A stretch of 64,000 nucleotides of DNA from Symbiodinium natans (Eukaryota > Sar > Dinophyceae > Suessiales > Symbiodiniaceae), in the NCBI GenBank assembly GCA_905221605.1, contig CAJNDS010002804.1:208646-272645 (forward strand), read 5' to 3'. Below, piece by piece: positions 9,949-21,222 of the stretch; the first letter of the stretch is position 1, and every line of letters starts with the position of its first letter. A program made the position numbers and the translations under genes. The notes beneath the pieces are model-generated. The model was not told the origin of the DNA, searched no databases, and saw only the letters and a list, made by a program, of their open reading frames with translations.

Positions 9949-12299
9949 GAGCATCACTTTGCAAAGTGGTTGGTGCCCACATGCGCCCACGTCGCACACC
10001 GCGATACCGCAACTCCCGATGAGAACTGCATCAAGTGAAGCATGCCCGCAACACCCGGGATCAGGCAAGAGTGTCTGCGTTCGACGGGTCCGACTACCCA
10101 GACCTCCTGGCAAAGGATAACAGCTGTCTTGTCAACCCTGAATCCTGTTTCGTACTCGGCTGATGTATGCTGTTTACAGTGGCAACTCAGTAGCAGTTGA
10201 AGGACAGGAGATCAGATGCCATCTATTTGTGACTTGGTGGAGAATTGAAGTTTACTCTTACGCCTCTCTAACAACACCCAGCCAAGGTCACTCAAACCGT
10301 TCATGGAGGGGCAACTATAGTTGTGAGCTGCCGTTGCAGCCAGAAGGCTTGTGATGCACCTGATGATAGTGTGTGCTCAGAGCAGTCATTGCGACAATCT
10401 TCATCTGCAGCTCTGTGGAAGCAAGAAAGGTGTTTGAGCCAAACAACTCTGTTTAAGTTTCCGTTGTGCGCTTGCGTGGTGAGCCTGAATGTCTTCAGCA
10501 GCTTCGGCCGCATGTTCCATCCATGTCAGCTGCAAGTTCAAGCCGAGAGCACAGAAGAAACGAACAAGCTGCGCATATCTGGGTATCTTGTGTGTAGAAG
10601 CAGTCGCGAGGTATTTGCATGCACCATCATGCAACACCATACATCCTTGGCACTGGCATTCTGAAGCCTTGTGACTCTTGAGAGACGCCGTGCTCACACG
10701 TGCCGAGGGCAGTGCACTGCAATGTGGGAGTGTATGACCAGCGAAACGCGAAAAGGCCAGCCGAGAATGAACTGCATGGGTTTAGCTCCAGAAGACATTG
10801 TGATGTTGGGATGTTCCCCCTTATACTAGCAGGCCTTATCGGGATTATAGTGCCCCCTAGTATAATCCCTATTTTAAGGACTGTTAGTATAACGGTGAAC
10901 ATCCCAAACTGCAATTTCTAAAGTTGCTGGTCGAAGTCCATGCTCGTGTTCCGAGGCCGTCACCTTCTCTCACATAGGCAGAGCTCTAACAGTGATGCCA
11001 AGGCGGAAGCTGCACAGCAAAAAATGGCGCTCAAGTACCACGTAATTCGGCAACGGGGATAACTACTGTCCACGATTCCGCGATCAACAAGCTGCCGTCC
11101 CTGCCAGGAAGCAGCAGGGCTTCTACCAAACTCTGAAGTGCTTGTAGCCCAATTCACCATGCCGAACATCTGTCAGCGCAAATGACCGTGCCATGTAGCA
11201 CTGTTTAAAGATGTATGCAGTCGAGCCTGCATCAGCTCGGCATCAGGTCAAGCTTGGCCGTCGAACTGCAAGGTGTGGGCATCCGCAGAGACGCGGCCTA
11301 AGTTGCTGTTGCAGTGCTTTCCTGGCGAGCGGCGACTTGCCGCAGCTTGCGCGCTGTTAGGACAAGACGAGCCAAATGGAGAAGATGAGGGCCTCTGTGT
11401 GGCCCTTAGGGAGCTGGCAAGTGCGACTCTGCTGGCATGGCATTTCAGGCAAGACAAAAAAGAGCCGTGCCTACACCGAGCCAGGCCGCGTCTGAGGCCG
11501 TGTGAGACCACATCTTTTGACTTGATTCTTGTTCAGCGAGGCAGCCTCAGAGAGCTCTGACCAGGGCGAGCAGTACGCCACTCACTGTGGCCAGTTGTGC
11601 CATGTGAAGACATGCGAAGATATGTGACGACATTGAAGACTTGAGTTTGCTCAGCTTTGCAATTCCAAATTCCTTGTTCCTTGAAAACCTAACTCGCTTC
11701 CGCTTTCAACACGAGGCCTTTCTTTTGCATAGAAGCAGAAGAAGCCTGAGTTTCCGACCAGGTTGTGTTCGGCAATCCTCATTTCTCCCTCTATCTTGAT
11801 TTCTCTTGTCTTTCTCAAGGTGCCCTGCCTTAACTTGATCTTGTGTGCAACTTCCGCTCAATCTTATACGGTAGTATGAAAACATCTCGTCGGAAAACCT
11901 CATCAGAAAGTTACGCAGTCAGGCTTGCTGAGCTCTACCAGCAGGCGTCACAGGACATAGTATCGTCCTGGGCTTAATCTTTAGATCCCCCGAATCTCGA
12001 AAAGTCTTGGGCGAGTGCACCGCATGAAAGGTTATGGCAGATAGCTTGCCCTTTGCCTGGCTAAAGACCCAGGCTGGCTTCTAGACTCGCTCAGCACAAC
12101 GGGTGACGACCTCGATGGGTCCCGTCGCCTGGAGAGCCCTAGTGAGCTAGTGTTCTGAGGCTTCGACAGTTCAGCGCGACTTTTTCCAACAGAGCTCCTC
12201 CTCTGGAGCTGCGAATGCTCTTGCCGGAGTTGGAGGCAGTACCTCTTGGATTCCCTGTCTTCCGGTCTGAAACAAATCACTACATGTGTATATCAAAAG
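9949..12299. other. No gene recognised; one palindromic element
   Basis: Short open frames only, none with family resemblance or convincing splice structure. The single structured feature is the palindromic element at 10805-10908, listed separately. A 95-codon open frame at 11273-11560 (+) is Arg/Leu-rich and has an equally long antisense frame, so I do not call it. Confidence 0.5.
10805..10908. repeat. Palindromic MITE-like element
   Basis: About 104 bp forming one long hairpin. Left end TTGGGATGTTC (10806-10816) is the exact inverse of right end GAACATCCCAA (10897-10907). Pairing continues inward through TTATACTA, CAG, CCTTA and GGGATTATA with a few mismatches. It carries no open frame. 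The TGGGATGTT-CC end also occurs at one end of the hairpin near 42.73 kb, suggesting a family. A non-autonomous foldback element is inference; no clear target-site duplication is visible. Confidence 0.75.
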
Positions 12300-14311
12300 C
12301 TCGACTTCGTCTAGCACGCCCAAAAGAGTGGCTTACCATCCGGAGGCCTCCATCGAGCAGAAGCTGCAGTCTGTGAAGCGCTTGTGCAATGAGATCGCAG
12401 AAATGCAGGTGCTGCTTCGGGCTAGCACGTCTGCCCCCCCCTCCCCCTGCCCCCACCCCTCTCTCCTTGACTTTGCTTTGACAGTTTGACGATCAGAGCC
12501 GCATGGCAGAGCTCCAGCAATCAGCCGCTGCCCGAGAGAAATTTAGGGTTTTGCTGGTTTGCTGTTTCTCTTAAGTGCTCGGTGTGCAAGTTGGCCGATG
12601 AAGCAGGTCTGTTGCTATCTTCGCTCTGGAATCGGAGATGCCAGCGACACTTTTGCAGAGCAGCCGTGGCCTCAGGGGCACGCGGAGTAGAGACTTGTGG
12701 TATCTTTCTGTTTGCCTGGCCGTGTGGCAGGCGGTCGCATTTGCGAGCCCTGCAAGCTGCTGCCCCTCTGACATCCCCAATGACAATGCCCGTGCCACTG
12801 CTCGGTTGGACACGTAAGTATACCAGCATATCTTGTAGAAGATGTAAATTATTGCTCAAAAAAATATGTGTAGAAGGGGGGGGAGGGGCGCGGCTTGATT
12901 GTTGCTTCCATGCCACGCTCATGCCGCCTTTGAGGTACCGGCCATGAAGCGGCCCAGCTATGCCTCTCCACGGGGCCATTTCGAGTCCTTCTCAACGGTG
13001 CCTGCGCCCACTTTCCCACTCTGTCGTGTGGCCCAATGCCCCGTTTGTGCAGAGCCCGTCTTGGATTGGAGGCGTCAACCCAGAGCTCGCCAAACATGCG
13101 CGGTGCCTTGAAAGACCTCAGAAACATTTGTGGCATCGGCAAGGGGTCGACGAAGCTCAAGTTGAGGCCTGAGTTGCGGTGCGACGACTGGGACGACGAC
13201 GGCGAGGCCATCTGGATGCCCACCCATAAACGCAAGGTTGGGGTGTCTGGGTCCCTGTCTTACCATCTCGTTGGACCTCCTTCTGTCAGCTGGTCCTGTC
13301 GGGGCCCGAAACTCAACTTGTTCCCACCCCCAAATGGGCCGAGCCTTGGTCCGCTCCGCCATGGAGCTCCGACTAACTCTTTCTGGACCCGACAGTCACT
13401 GCCACTTTGCCATTTCGACGAACTTGGACAGCCGCAAAACCTGCGAGGTCGATCCAAGACCTGAGCCGATGCCTTTTGCGGCAGCCGGGGGCCCTGGACA
13501 ATGTGTGGAAAACTGATTCGCTCTACCCCCCCCCCCCCCCCCTCCCCCCCTCGCTGCCCGAGGTGATGTCGAGTGCGATTTAATGCACAGCCGCTGCCGC
13601 CGTCTGCCGCCTATCAGCTGTAATGTCGGTTTGTGCCGCACCTTGGCCAACAATAGCCAGCGCAGAGCCGAGGTCGCTTGCGAATAGTGTGACTGCCATG
13701 TGGGCGAGTCATGGGCTTTCTGCGATATGTCGCGAGATTGCCCATATCTGTTTGTCGTGCAATGGTTCTTTTGGTGCCATGTACAGAGCCCGAAAGGTGC
13801 CAAAAGGCTGCGATTAAGCGAATTCAGTGACTTGTACATATGACCCATGCCTCTCAGCCGTGTCAGATTGGGGGATGGATGACAGGCATCCCCTGCTCAC
13901 GGCTGAGTCTTGGGGTGAAGAAAGGGCCTCAGCCCTTTCTTCCCGCACTCTTGCCTGCCTGAGACGTCATGTCTCTTGCACAGGATTCCTGGCTGCGTGC
14001 CAAATTCATCTGCGCATGGTGTAAGCTGAAAATCTTTCGGCTGAAAGCATGCTGCTGCCTGAAGGCTTGCAATGCATGGATCTGCAAAACCAGACTGAGC
14101 ATGATGGAGAGCCTGGCTGGCCGTCTTCGTAGTTGTCAGGGTGCAGACCCTGTTCGGCACACACTGTTTTCCATGAGGTTCTGTGCCAAATCTGATCACG
14201 CACAGTATGTGCAGAGGGTTTACATTGCCTCCTTGAGCTGCTGTCAGTAAGAAACTTAAGGAGGACAGAGACGGGCAGAGGGAAGAGCATGAGAAGTTCA
14301 AACTGAACAAG
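12300..14311 (+). CDS. Multi-exon gene with coiled-coil exons, unknown product (partial)
   Basis: A set of + strand exons I cannot name. Exon 12300-12408 encodes a Ser/Thr stretch then a helix (SIEQKLQSVKRLCNEIAEMQ) and ends CAG|GT. After an acceptor at 12484, exon 12485-12547 adds FDDQSRMAELQQSAAAREKF in matching phase, clearly heptad-like and highly charged. Further likely exons are ~13081-13236 (RGALKDLRNICGIGKG to MPTHKRK, ending AAG|GTTGGG) and ~14249-14311 (KKLKEDRDGQREEHEKFKLN). A poly-C tract sits between them at 13525-13550. Whether all four belong to one transcript is inference. The product is probably a coiled-coil protein; no start, stop or family was identified. Confidence 0.45.
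13525..13550. repeat. Poly-C tract
   Basis: About 24 of 26 bases are C, broken by a single T. It is the longest homopolymer-like tract in the GC-rich part and lies in a presumed intron. Assembly length here is likely unreliable. Confidence 0.9.
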
Positions 14312-15115
14312 CAGACCTTGCATGAACCGTGCCGGTGACTCTCGTAACTGACAGCAGCTTGCATAATCATGATGGCTAGTTGCTCTCCATACTTTAACCA
14401 TAATCATTCAGGTGCCTCACTCTCTTGTCGCTGTACAGCAAACCTCGGCGAATTGACAAGGGCAATCGGCCAGAGGATTCTTCAGGCGTCGCACAGATGT
14501 TGAATAGAGCTGCTTGCTGCAATCTCGGGAAGGGTCACATGTAATGCAATGCGACAGCCAGTCGTCACATGGTCAGCGATGTGTATTTTGGTTCAGGCAA
14601 GCTTGTTTGGTGCTGGAAGTCCCTGTGCCGTAGTCATTGCTGACACCGTCCGTGAAAGCAACCCTAAAATATACGCTGTACGCAGCTTGAGAGCCCGTGA
14701 GAGCCCTTGAGAGCCCTTGAGCTTAAGGCTCTCCCCCTGAAAGATAAGATAGGCTTGCGCCAGCTTGTGGGCATCTGAGCATGGTGCTGGTGGAAGAGAT
14801 TGCCTTCTGCTGAGTTTCTCAGTCCTCTCGCCTTCCACCCAAGTCGACGTGTGCAAGTTGCTTCCAGCAGGTGGATGAGCCACAGGCAGAGGCATTCTCG
14901 GGCTCGAAGAGATTACCCGTGAAGCCCTTTAAAAGCCCTTGCCATTCAATTACACCTGCACGACGGAGGGCCTGAACGGGAGGGAGCGCTTGGTGCTTTC
15001 CAGTGTTTGTGGAGGCTACCTCGGGCTACCCGGGCGCAACTACCTCCTCCAGCTTGAGCCGAGGCTTTCTCGAGAAGGCTCCGCACTTGGAAGTGTTGAG
15101 AAGACCAGTCGCATC
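14312..15115. other. No gene recognised; small tandem repeat
   Basis: No supported coding sequence. A short direct repeat, roughly GAGAGCCCKTGA three times, lies at about 14690-14717. Confidence 0.5.
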
Positions 15116-15578
15116 ATGTCAGCTACAACTTTTGCATCGCAGGCCAAGGACAAGCCCTTGTATGGCCCAGAGGGATCTTCAGAGGGGAAGGTCGACCCCA
15201 ACACGCACAAGGCATCTTGGAAGACCCTCAGTTCCACAGGTACAGTTTCGAATGGCTGACATGACAAATTGCATGCCAATGCGGCCTTCATCATGACACT
15301 AGATTTTTGGTGCTGCTGAGAGCGGCCAGCTGTAGCCAAACACAGATTGCAAACAAGTGGCGGGTAGGCGCATACCGAGCACAAGCTCAACCAGGATGCG
15401 GATGCGTTGCACTGACTTCGGCAGAACGTTCCGAACGTGACATGTGGAGAAGTCAGGACCTGAATGCCGGCATGAACCGTGGTGCTGCCGAGAACAATGG
15501 CATTGAGCGACCTCCCTGGTACACGAAGGAGTGGCCCAAGGACCGAAAAGTGGACATTCCGCAACGCTCATGGAAGTG
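15116..15578 (+). CDS. N-terminal exon pair of an unknown protein
   Basis: A plausible start (ATG 15116) opens exon 15116-15239, beginning MSATTFASQAKDKPLYG and ending ACAG|GTAC in phase 1. An acceptor at 15424 brings in exon 15425-15578. The split codon gives Glu and the frame continues RSERDMWRSQDLNAGMNR through ERPPWYTKEWPKDRKVDI to PQRSWK before a GTGC donor. The perfect phase match supports a real gene. The sequence is hydrophilic, rich in Trp, Lys and Asp, with no signal peptide. I do not recognise the family. It may be the 5' part of the leucine-rich-repeat gene that starts 440 bp downstream, but no linking exon was identified. Confidence 0.55.
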
Positions 15579-16016
15579 GTGCTGCATGTTGGCCGAGTGC
15601 AGTGGAGAAGCGCTGTTTTCGCTTGTTGTTCTACCAAAGATTTTCTTCTTATGGCCACTGTGTCTAAGCAGCTGAGCATAGCTGAGCTAGGCCAGATGCA
15701 CTGGTCAGGACTGCCAATACAACTCGCCTGGATGTACGCTGGACGACATGGAAACGTCCAACCACAAGTCGGACCGCTGTGCACTGTGCATTCCGACAAG
15801 CAGTCGCACACTGTGGCCTACGCAGGATATTCACAAGGACATGGTGAGGGGTTCTTCGCGTTGGCACGATGCCCTTGCGCCAGGCCTAACTAAGCCGAAG
15901 AGTGTCCAGTTCTTGCATTGTCTTCATGAATTTGTGGCTGTTGGCACGAGTGACCTTATTGCCGACACCTTCAATTTTCTGCAGGCGTTCAGTCCATGAG
16001 ATTCAGCTTTCTGCAG

Positions 16017-16733
16017 GTGCCGGTCCTTGTCGTGCGAAGTTTCGTGGACTTACTTCTGGAATGCCAGGCAACTGACGAGGACCTGGCTGAAGTCATCGAG
16101 AAGCTGAAAGACAATGAGGCGCGGTGAGATGTCACCTTTGCGGGGAGCGTCACCAGCTCCGTGGTGGCAGTGGATGGCACGTGCGGAGGATGTAACAGAG
16201 CTTGACCTGTCACACAACCACATCAAGGATGCCGGCATACAGGCAGCGGTGTGTACTTGCTGCCGACGCTGCTGATGCTGATGCTGGGTTCGCTGCGTCT
16301 CGCAGGCCTTGGTTGCAGCCCTGTCGGGCGGCGCAGCTCCAAAGCTTCGAGAACTCAGAGTGTACAGGACAAGTGCCACACAAAGCATCGCAAGGGAACA
16401 GAGAGGGAGCAAAGTCTGGCTGGCACCCTTTCATTCTTTACATCCTGCCCTCGGAAAGCAGGCGGGAGATTGCGAGAGATGCTCCCACCAAGTTTTCTTC
16501 TCCATAGAAAAATCAACATGCGACCATCACCGCCATCATCTCTCCGCAGTGACGGAGAGTCATGGAGTGCCCTGCCCCGCACGAATGCCAAGGGAAAAAA
16601 TTTTGTGGGTAGGCCGTTATCTGTCGTTATCTGTTGTTGACTCCAGAACACGCCGCCTTGCAGTAACGAGTTCGGCAAGCTGGGCGAGACGATGCTCACG
16701 CAGGGCCTCCCCATTTTCAGGAAGAATTTACAG
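16017..16733 (+). CDS. RNI-type leucine-rich-repeat protein, internal exons with a likely frameshift
   Basis: Exons 16017-16242, 16306-16367 and 16664-16733. The first opens with a helical stretch (SFVDLLLECQATDEDLAEVI), then shifts frame once at GCGCGGTGAG (about 16122) and continues as MSPLRGASPAPWW to VTELDLSHNHIKDAGIQ. Splicing then gives ALVAALSGGAAPKLRELRVY and, via a split Ser codon, SNEFGKLGETMLTQGLPIF. The LxxLxLxxNxIxDxG pattern followed by LVxAL is the ribonuclease-inhibitor-like repeat used in protein binding. Donors are GC at 16243 and apparently GA at 16368. The frameshift may be an undetected splice, a sequence error or decay. Cellular role unknown. Confidence 0.7.
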
Positions 16734-18253
16734 GCACGGAGCTCACTGGGCGCATTCTTTTTGGTCCAGTGACACGGTTGTGTAACAAGGTGCAATGGAA
16801 AGAGCCCAGCTGGGCCAAAATCGTGCGGGAGGAAGCGTCGCAAAGCACGCAGGATTGGCAAGACCGGAAGCATGGCGTGTGTGATGAATCTGTCCTTGTC
16901 GCAAGGCCACTGCTACTGCTCCACCAGCTGCCTAAGGCGAGCTAATGTAGGTACTACTGTTGCTGACATCTGCGCGGCCGAACTCCGTCTCAATCACTTG
17001 CTGCTGCTGCTGCTTCTTCTTCTTCTGCTGTGGTGGACTGTGGCGGCTTGCTCTTAACCTTGAGACCTATTGTGCAGGATGGATTTGCTGAGAAGCCGCT
17101 TGCAAAGACCCTAACTGTGCAGAATGCAGATGCCGCATGTGCAGGACTGTGCAAAATCCAAGACTGCAAGTGAGTACGAAGTTGTGAAGTTATCCCATTT
17201 TCGGGCGGTGAGATCCGGGAGCTTTCCTGCGTTTTGTCACTTCGACATAAGTCGGTGCCACCAGCGCAGCATCTTGGCTCGGACGAGTGCGCCTGGAACC
17301 CTTCTGTGGCGCGATGCCTCCGCTGCGGCAGCAGGCTTCTGAAGAGTGCAGTCTGCACGTAGAAATCTTCAAAACATGAAGCTCAAAGTCTCGAAGGTTC
17401 TGGAGCAGCTGGGCCTTTCGATGAAGGACACGTCCGACCATCGCCGCAAGCGTGTGAAGACATTGCCTGCGTTTTGCGTAGGAAGATCTGATCCTTCAGA
17501 ACATCTGGGATGCCATCTTGGAGGGTAAGGACGTGTCTGCCACACACTGAGTTTTGCCGGTTGACTGCTTCAAGGCAGGCGCCTTTAAAGAGTTTCACAG
17601 CTAAGGTCTGCTGCCCGACAGACGCCTGGTCCGAAGCCGCAGTGTTGCCTTGGCGCTGAGTTGGACTGCCTTTGGCACTTAAGAGCCTCCGTAGTGTTCA
17701 GTCATGCCAATGCGGATTCTGCATGAGGCCTGCGTTGGTTCGATGCAAGGAGCAGGACCTGGATGGCCTCGGCACGTGCACGACCCTGGTACTGGCCGAC
17801 CCTCACTCAGCTTCTCTTCGTGGCTTCGGGAGCGTCCGCAAAAATGTCCTGGTGACTGGGAAAGGCAAGCCCCGAGAGCGAGGGATGTCGCAACATCATC
17901 GGCTGGAGCAAGGCTCCCAAGCCCACGGGCCTTGCAAGCGAGTTGCGTGTCGTTCGGTTCATGAGAGGTACTTGGAAACAATGACGGGACGAGCTCCTCA
18001 CTTCTTAGGCTGTGCTCTGACGGGGCATGACTTGACCTAGCTGTTTAAGCACCTGGCTGCAGCGAGCCGAGAGGCTGCTGGCGCCAACGAGTGTGCTGAA
18101 TGATCTTGGCTTGCCAGGCAAGTTCCTTGCCGCTTTGAGATTGAGACATGTGCAGACAAGCTTAACTTACGCACATTTGGGAATGACTCACAGTTGACAC
18201 AGCTGACTCCTGAGAACCAGGCCAAGACCGTCAAGACCGTCAGATCATCTTAG
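16734..18253 (+). other. Scattered exon-like segments, unassigned
   Basis: Two segments look like exons but match nothing I know. 17078-17170, after a TGTGCAG acceptor, reads DGFAEKPLAKTLTVQ to CAGLCKIQDCK, with Cys spacing faintly like PAN/apple domains. 17360-17450 reads KLKVSKVLEQLGLSMKD to RRKRVKT, and the in-phase continuation DLILQNIWDAILEG is in another frame after a few bases (about 17480). That suggests a very short intron or a frameshift. The rest holds nothing supported. Confidence 0.3.
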
Positions 18254-18382
18254 TGGTCCTGCACTCCAAGGAGCCCATGGGACGATGAGTTTGGACTAAA
18301 GGGTCAGCTTCGTCTGCGCTGGAAGGAGGAGGACGTGGACACCTTGCGGGAGAGCTTGCAATTGCTATCTCCGCCAGCGCAG
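18254..18382 (+). CDS. Single exon of an unknown gene
   Basis: Exactly 43 codons between a TTAG acceptor and CAG|GTGGTG donor: WSCTPRSPWDDEFGLKGQ, then LRLRWKEEDVDTLRESLQ and LLSPPAQ. It is charged and amphipathic, in phase 0 at both ends, and too regular to dismiss. The following stretch 18430-18648 is also open (VVLVVNEWNDGLRCFLLPV) and could be the next exon, ending at a TGA. No family recognised. Confidence 0.4.
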
Positions 18383-18870
18383 GTGGTGCACCTTCTTCAC
18401 GGCTCTCAGAATCTGCCTGTTGTGTGCAGGTGGTGTTGGTGGTGAATGAATGGAACGATGGCCTGAGGTGCTTCCTTTTGCCAGTTGTTAATCAGGGGAT
18501 GCACAGATTGAACAGCTCAGCGAGGCAGCTTGCCAAGGAGGTGCTAGACGATCCCGTTGATGTGATGATCCAGCCTGGCATCATCCAGAGGCCAGGCAGA
18601 GATTCGAGCACTGATGCTGTGGCAATGCACTTCAGTGGAAGCTTGTGATCAGGGCTGAAGAACCTGCTGCAGAGCCGCTCAAAAAAGAGGCAATTGCAGC
18701 AGAACAATGCCTTCTTCAGTTGACAAATAGACTTGTCTGGTCATAGGAAGCTGATGCAGCTGCCCTTGCTTCGTACATGGTGCGCCCTCGGAAACGTTCG
18801 CAGCACAGGGTGATTCTCCGTCCTACTGTCGTGGCCCACCTGCCAGGCCAACATCATCTGTCGCTCACAG

Positions 18871-19500
18871 GACAGGGAACTGCGTGCAGCCGTGCGTGCG
18901 ATGCTGCCGAAGGCGTTGGGCCGAGATAGCGCAGCACTGCATGGCTACATGCATGGACTTGCGACATGCGTCTGTGCAGTGGATGTCAGCAGCTCCTACC
19001 TAGTCACCTAGTCCTGCAGTTGCTCGTTTCCAAGAACGTGCAGTGCATGCCTCGCGCATTCACAGAGACGGCGCAAGGTACGCAAGCGCAAGGCCTCGGT
19101 GTGAGTGGCTGACATGGTCATCTGCTGCCTTGGCCCTGAAGCGACTTTCCCACAGGCAGGCTGCGAAGATCGGAACGGTATTGAGACTGGAGGCTGGAAA
19201 TTTTGGTGCAAGTGTGTGGCAGAGCACCGCGGGGGATGATGTGCGGGCAGAGGTGCAGATGCTGCTGACGAGCAGGAGGACGCCTACTTTGGTTGCGCAT
19301 GGCTGTCTCCACAGGTTTGACAAGTCATCGTGCGCAGCAGGATCAGGAGCTGCGGGCTGGCATTGCTGCAATGCTTGCTCGTCACCACGAGCTTATTCGC
19401 CACAAACCTCGAGGCCACCACAGTGATTCTCATGGCCCAGTGGAATGTCTGCATGATGCAGGCAAAGCCAAAGCAACTAGATCCAAAGCTGGGACCTCAT
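18871..19500 (+). CDS. Exons with a repeated 14-residue module, unknown product
   Basis: Three separate + strand segments encode near-identical 14-residue modules. They are DRELRAAVRAMLPK (18871-18912, after acceptor CTCACAG), DDVRAEVQMLLTSR (19234-19275) and DQELRAGIAAMLAR (19341-19382, after acceptor CGCAG). The consensus is D-x-E-L-R-A-x-V/I-x-A-M-L-x-R. The last continues HHELIRHKPRGHHSD. The repeats are helical and amphipathic and look like one gene with duplicated exons. No start, stop or family could be fixed, so exon boundaries outside the modules are guesses. Confidence 0.4.
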
Positions 19501-20115
19501 GATTCCTTTTAGCCATCAGCAGCAGTTTCAGAAGATTCGTTGAAGCGCATTTGCACACAGCCAAGAATGACAGCCTGCCACCTGAGCGCCCATATGATCG
19601 GGCGGGCAGCGACTCCGAATGTACAGAAGGTTCTGACTGCTGGTAGCAAAGCCAGCTTTTACAACGATGCAGAGACGAGAGTTTGCGTGTAGGAGCTCAG
19701 AATTCGATGATGCGAGACAAGCCGCACGCGTGACGTGCCTTGGCTTGCTGCGTGCATGGCGCGAATCTCTTATGCCAATGGGGCATTGATATGGCCATAT
19801 CTGGGTGTTCGCACCTTCGGCTGTAGACCATGGCAGAGCTCACAGGAAGAAACCTTGTCTTCGAAAGGCAACGGATACATAGGTTGGTAGGGGAAGCGAT
19901 GTTCCAGGAATCGCCGGAATCGCTGGAAAACAGTGGATGTGCGCACTTGCAGTGTTGAGTTGGCGGTCCACGGCCGGCCTGCCGACGAAGAGTCAGGTTC
20001 TGTCCGGCGAAACCAGTAAAGCAGGAGACTTCGCAAGCTGCTTCGAGTACGTTCGGCTGCACATACCTTCCATGCTCAAGACATCTGAAGACCTTAATTG
20101 TAGAAAGGACAGGGA
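19501..20115. other. Region upstream of adenosine deaminase, no gene
   Basis: No supported coding sequence. The segment CCATGCTCAAG (20070-20080) lies 35 bases upstream of the adenosine deaminase start and equals the 3' end of the dinoflagellate spliced leader (CCATTTTGGCTCAAG) minus four bases; see findings. Confidence 0.45.
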
Positions 20116-21222
20116 ATGGCGTCATCGCTCTTTAGCGTTTCGACCGTCTTCGTGGTCTGCGTATGGGTTGCCAGTGCTGGCCACCTTGACCAACTTCCCC
20201 TCGCGTCTCTTGCGCCTGCGCCTTTCCGAGTCGAGCTCCATGTGCACTTAGATGGTTCGATGGACTTCGAGACGCTCCTGGCAATTTGCAAAGCCAGAGG
20301 GGCTGAATTGCCTGGCATCGGCATGCCGAACAGCACGCATGATATCCAGAGATTCATGAACACATTCAGCGGATGGCACCGCTTTGATGCGGTTAACAGT
20401 ATCATCGGTGGCAGTGAGTCCTCCATTAAGATGGCTGCGGAGGCCTTTGTTAAGTTCCAAGCCCAGTCGGGCGTTGTTTATACCGAAGTTCGCTATGACC
20501 CAGTACGCCTGGCCAGAAGCAGCCTGGACAACTCCTCCATAGCAGAGGAGCAGGCAGTCAAAGCGGTTCAAGATGGTTTGGCGGCTGGATCCGCCAAACA
20601 TGGCGTAGTTGCGTATCAGATTCTTTGTGCGATGAGAGGGGCAAGCTCTCAGCAATGCTTCCAAACTGCAGAGCTCGCAGCACGAAGTCGTAGCAGGAGC
20701 ATGGGTGCCATCGGCGGCGTTGTTGGCTTGGACCTTGCTGGCGACGAGACTGATTTTCCAAATCGGGCGTACATTGATTGCTTCAAACATGCAAAGACGC
20801 TGGGGCTGAACATTACAGTGCATGCCGGAGAGTTTAACCAGACAATGGGCAATGACGTCCATACCGCCATCTTTGACATGGGCGCCGATCGGATTGGCCA
20901 TGGATATGCAGCCGCTTTCGACAAAGACCTCCTTCGAGCACTCAAGGAGCGAAAGGTGCATGTGGAAGCTTGCCCCAAGAGTGCCTTGTTGCACGGGGCC
21001 TGGGCGTTGCATGCAATACACAGCTTTAGACAGTACGGCCTTAACTTCGGGCTCAACACAGATGATCCCGCAGGTTCGTTCTCAAACACCAGTGCTGCTC
21101 AAGATGAAGCGATTGTCATGCAAGAGCTTGCGTTCTCGGCCGAAGATGTGCGCCTGTCTTACGCCGACGCATACAACGCTCGCTTTGGTGATGTGAAGGC
21201 ATCAGCATTTATCTATGCGTAA
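20116..21222 (+). CDS. Adenosine deaminase, single exon, probably secreted
   Basis: Hydrolytic deamination of adenosine to inosine. All metal and catalytic positions are visible with normal spacing: HVH (residues 42-44), VHAGE (about 234-238), DRIGHGYA (about 258-265) and NTDDPAGS (about 314-321). EACPKSA lies between the last two. At 368 aa it has the usual length. The first ~22 residues (MASSLFSVSTVFVVCVWVAS) form a typical signal peptide ending AGH, so the enzyme likely enters the secretory pathway or is extracellular. The start was chosen because it supplies the signal peptide and no earlier in-frame Met is convincing. No intron, unlike most neighbours, which may mean retroposition. No operon-like link to neighbours can be shown. 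Confidence 0.95.
   Translation: MASSLFSVSTVFVVCVWVASAGHLDQLPLASLAPAPFRVELHVHLDGSMDFETLLAICKARGAELPGIGMPNSTHDIQRFMNTFSGWHRFDAVNSIIGGSESSIKMAAEAFVKFQAQSGVVYTEVRYDPVRLARSSLDNSSIAEEQAVKAVQDGLAAGSAKHGVVAYQILCAMRGASSQQCFQTAELAARSRSRSMGAIGGVVGLDLAGDETDFPNRAYIDCFKHAKTLGLNITVHAGEFNQTMGNDVHTAIFDMGADRIGHGYAAAFDKDLLRALKERKVHVEACPKSALLHGAWALHAIHSFRQYGLNFGLNTDDPAGSFSNTSAAQDEAIVMQELAFSAEDVRLSYADAYNARFGDVKASAFIYA

Noticed and set aside
10018-10110. P-loop-like HPGSGKS for the missing adenylate kinase loop
   Set aside because: It lies downstream of the C-terminal exon, in wrong order and without the following conserved residues.
20248-21021. 257-codon minus-strand frame
   Set aside because: Antisense shadow of the adenosine deaminase, which has all family motifs on the + strand.
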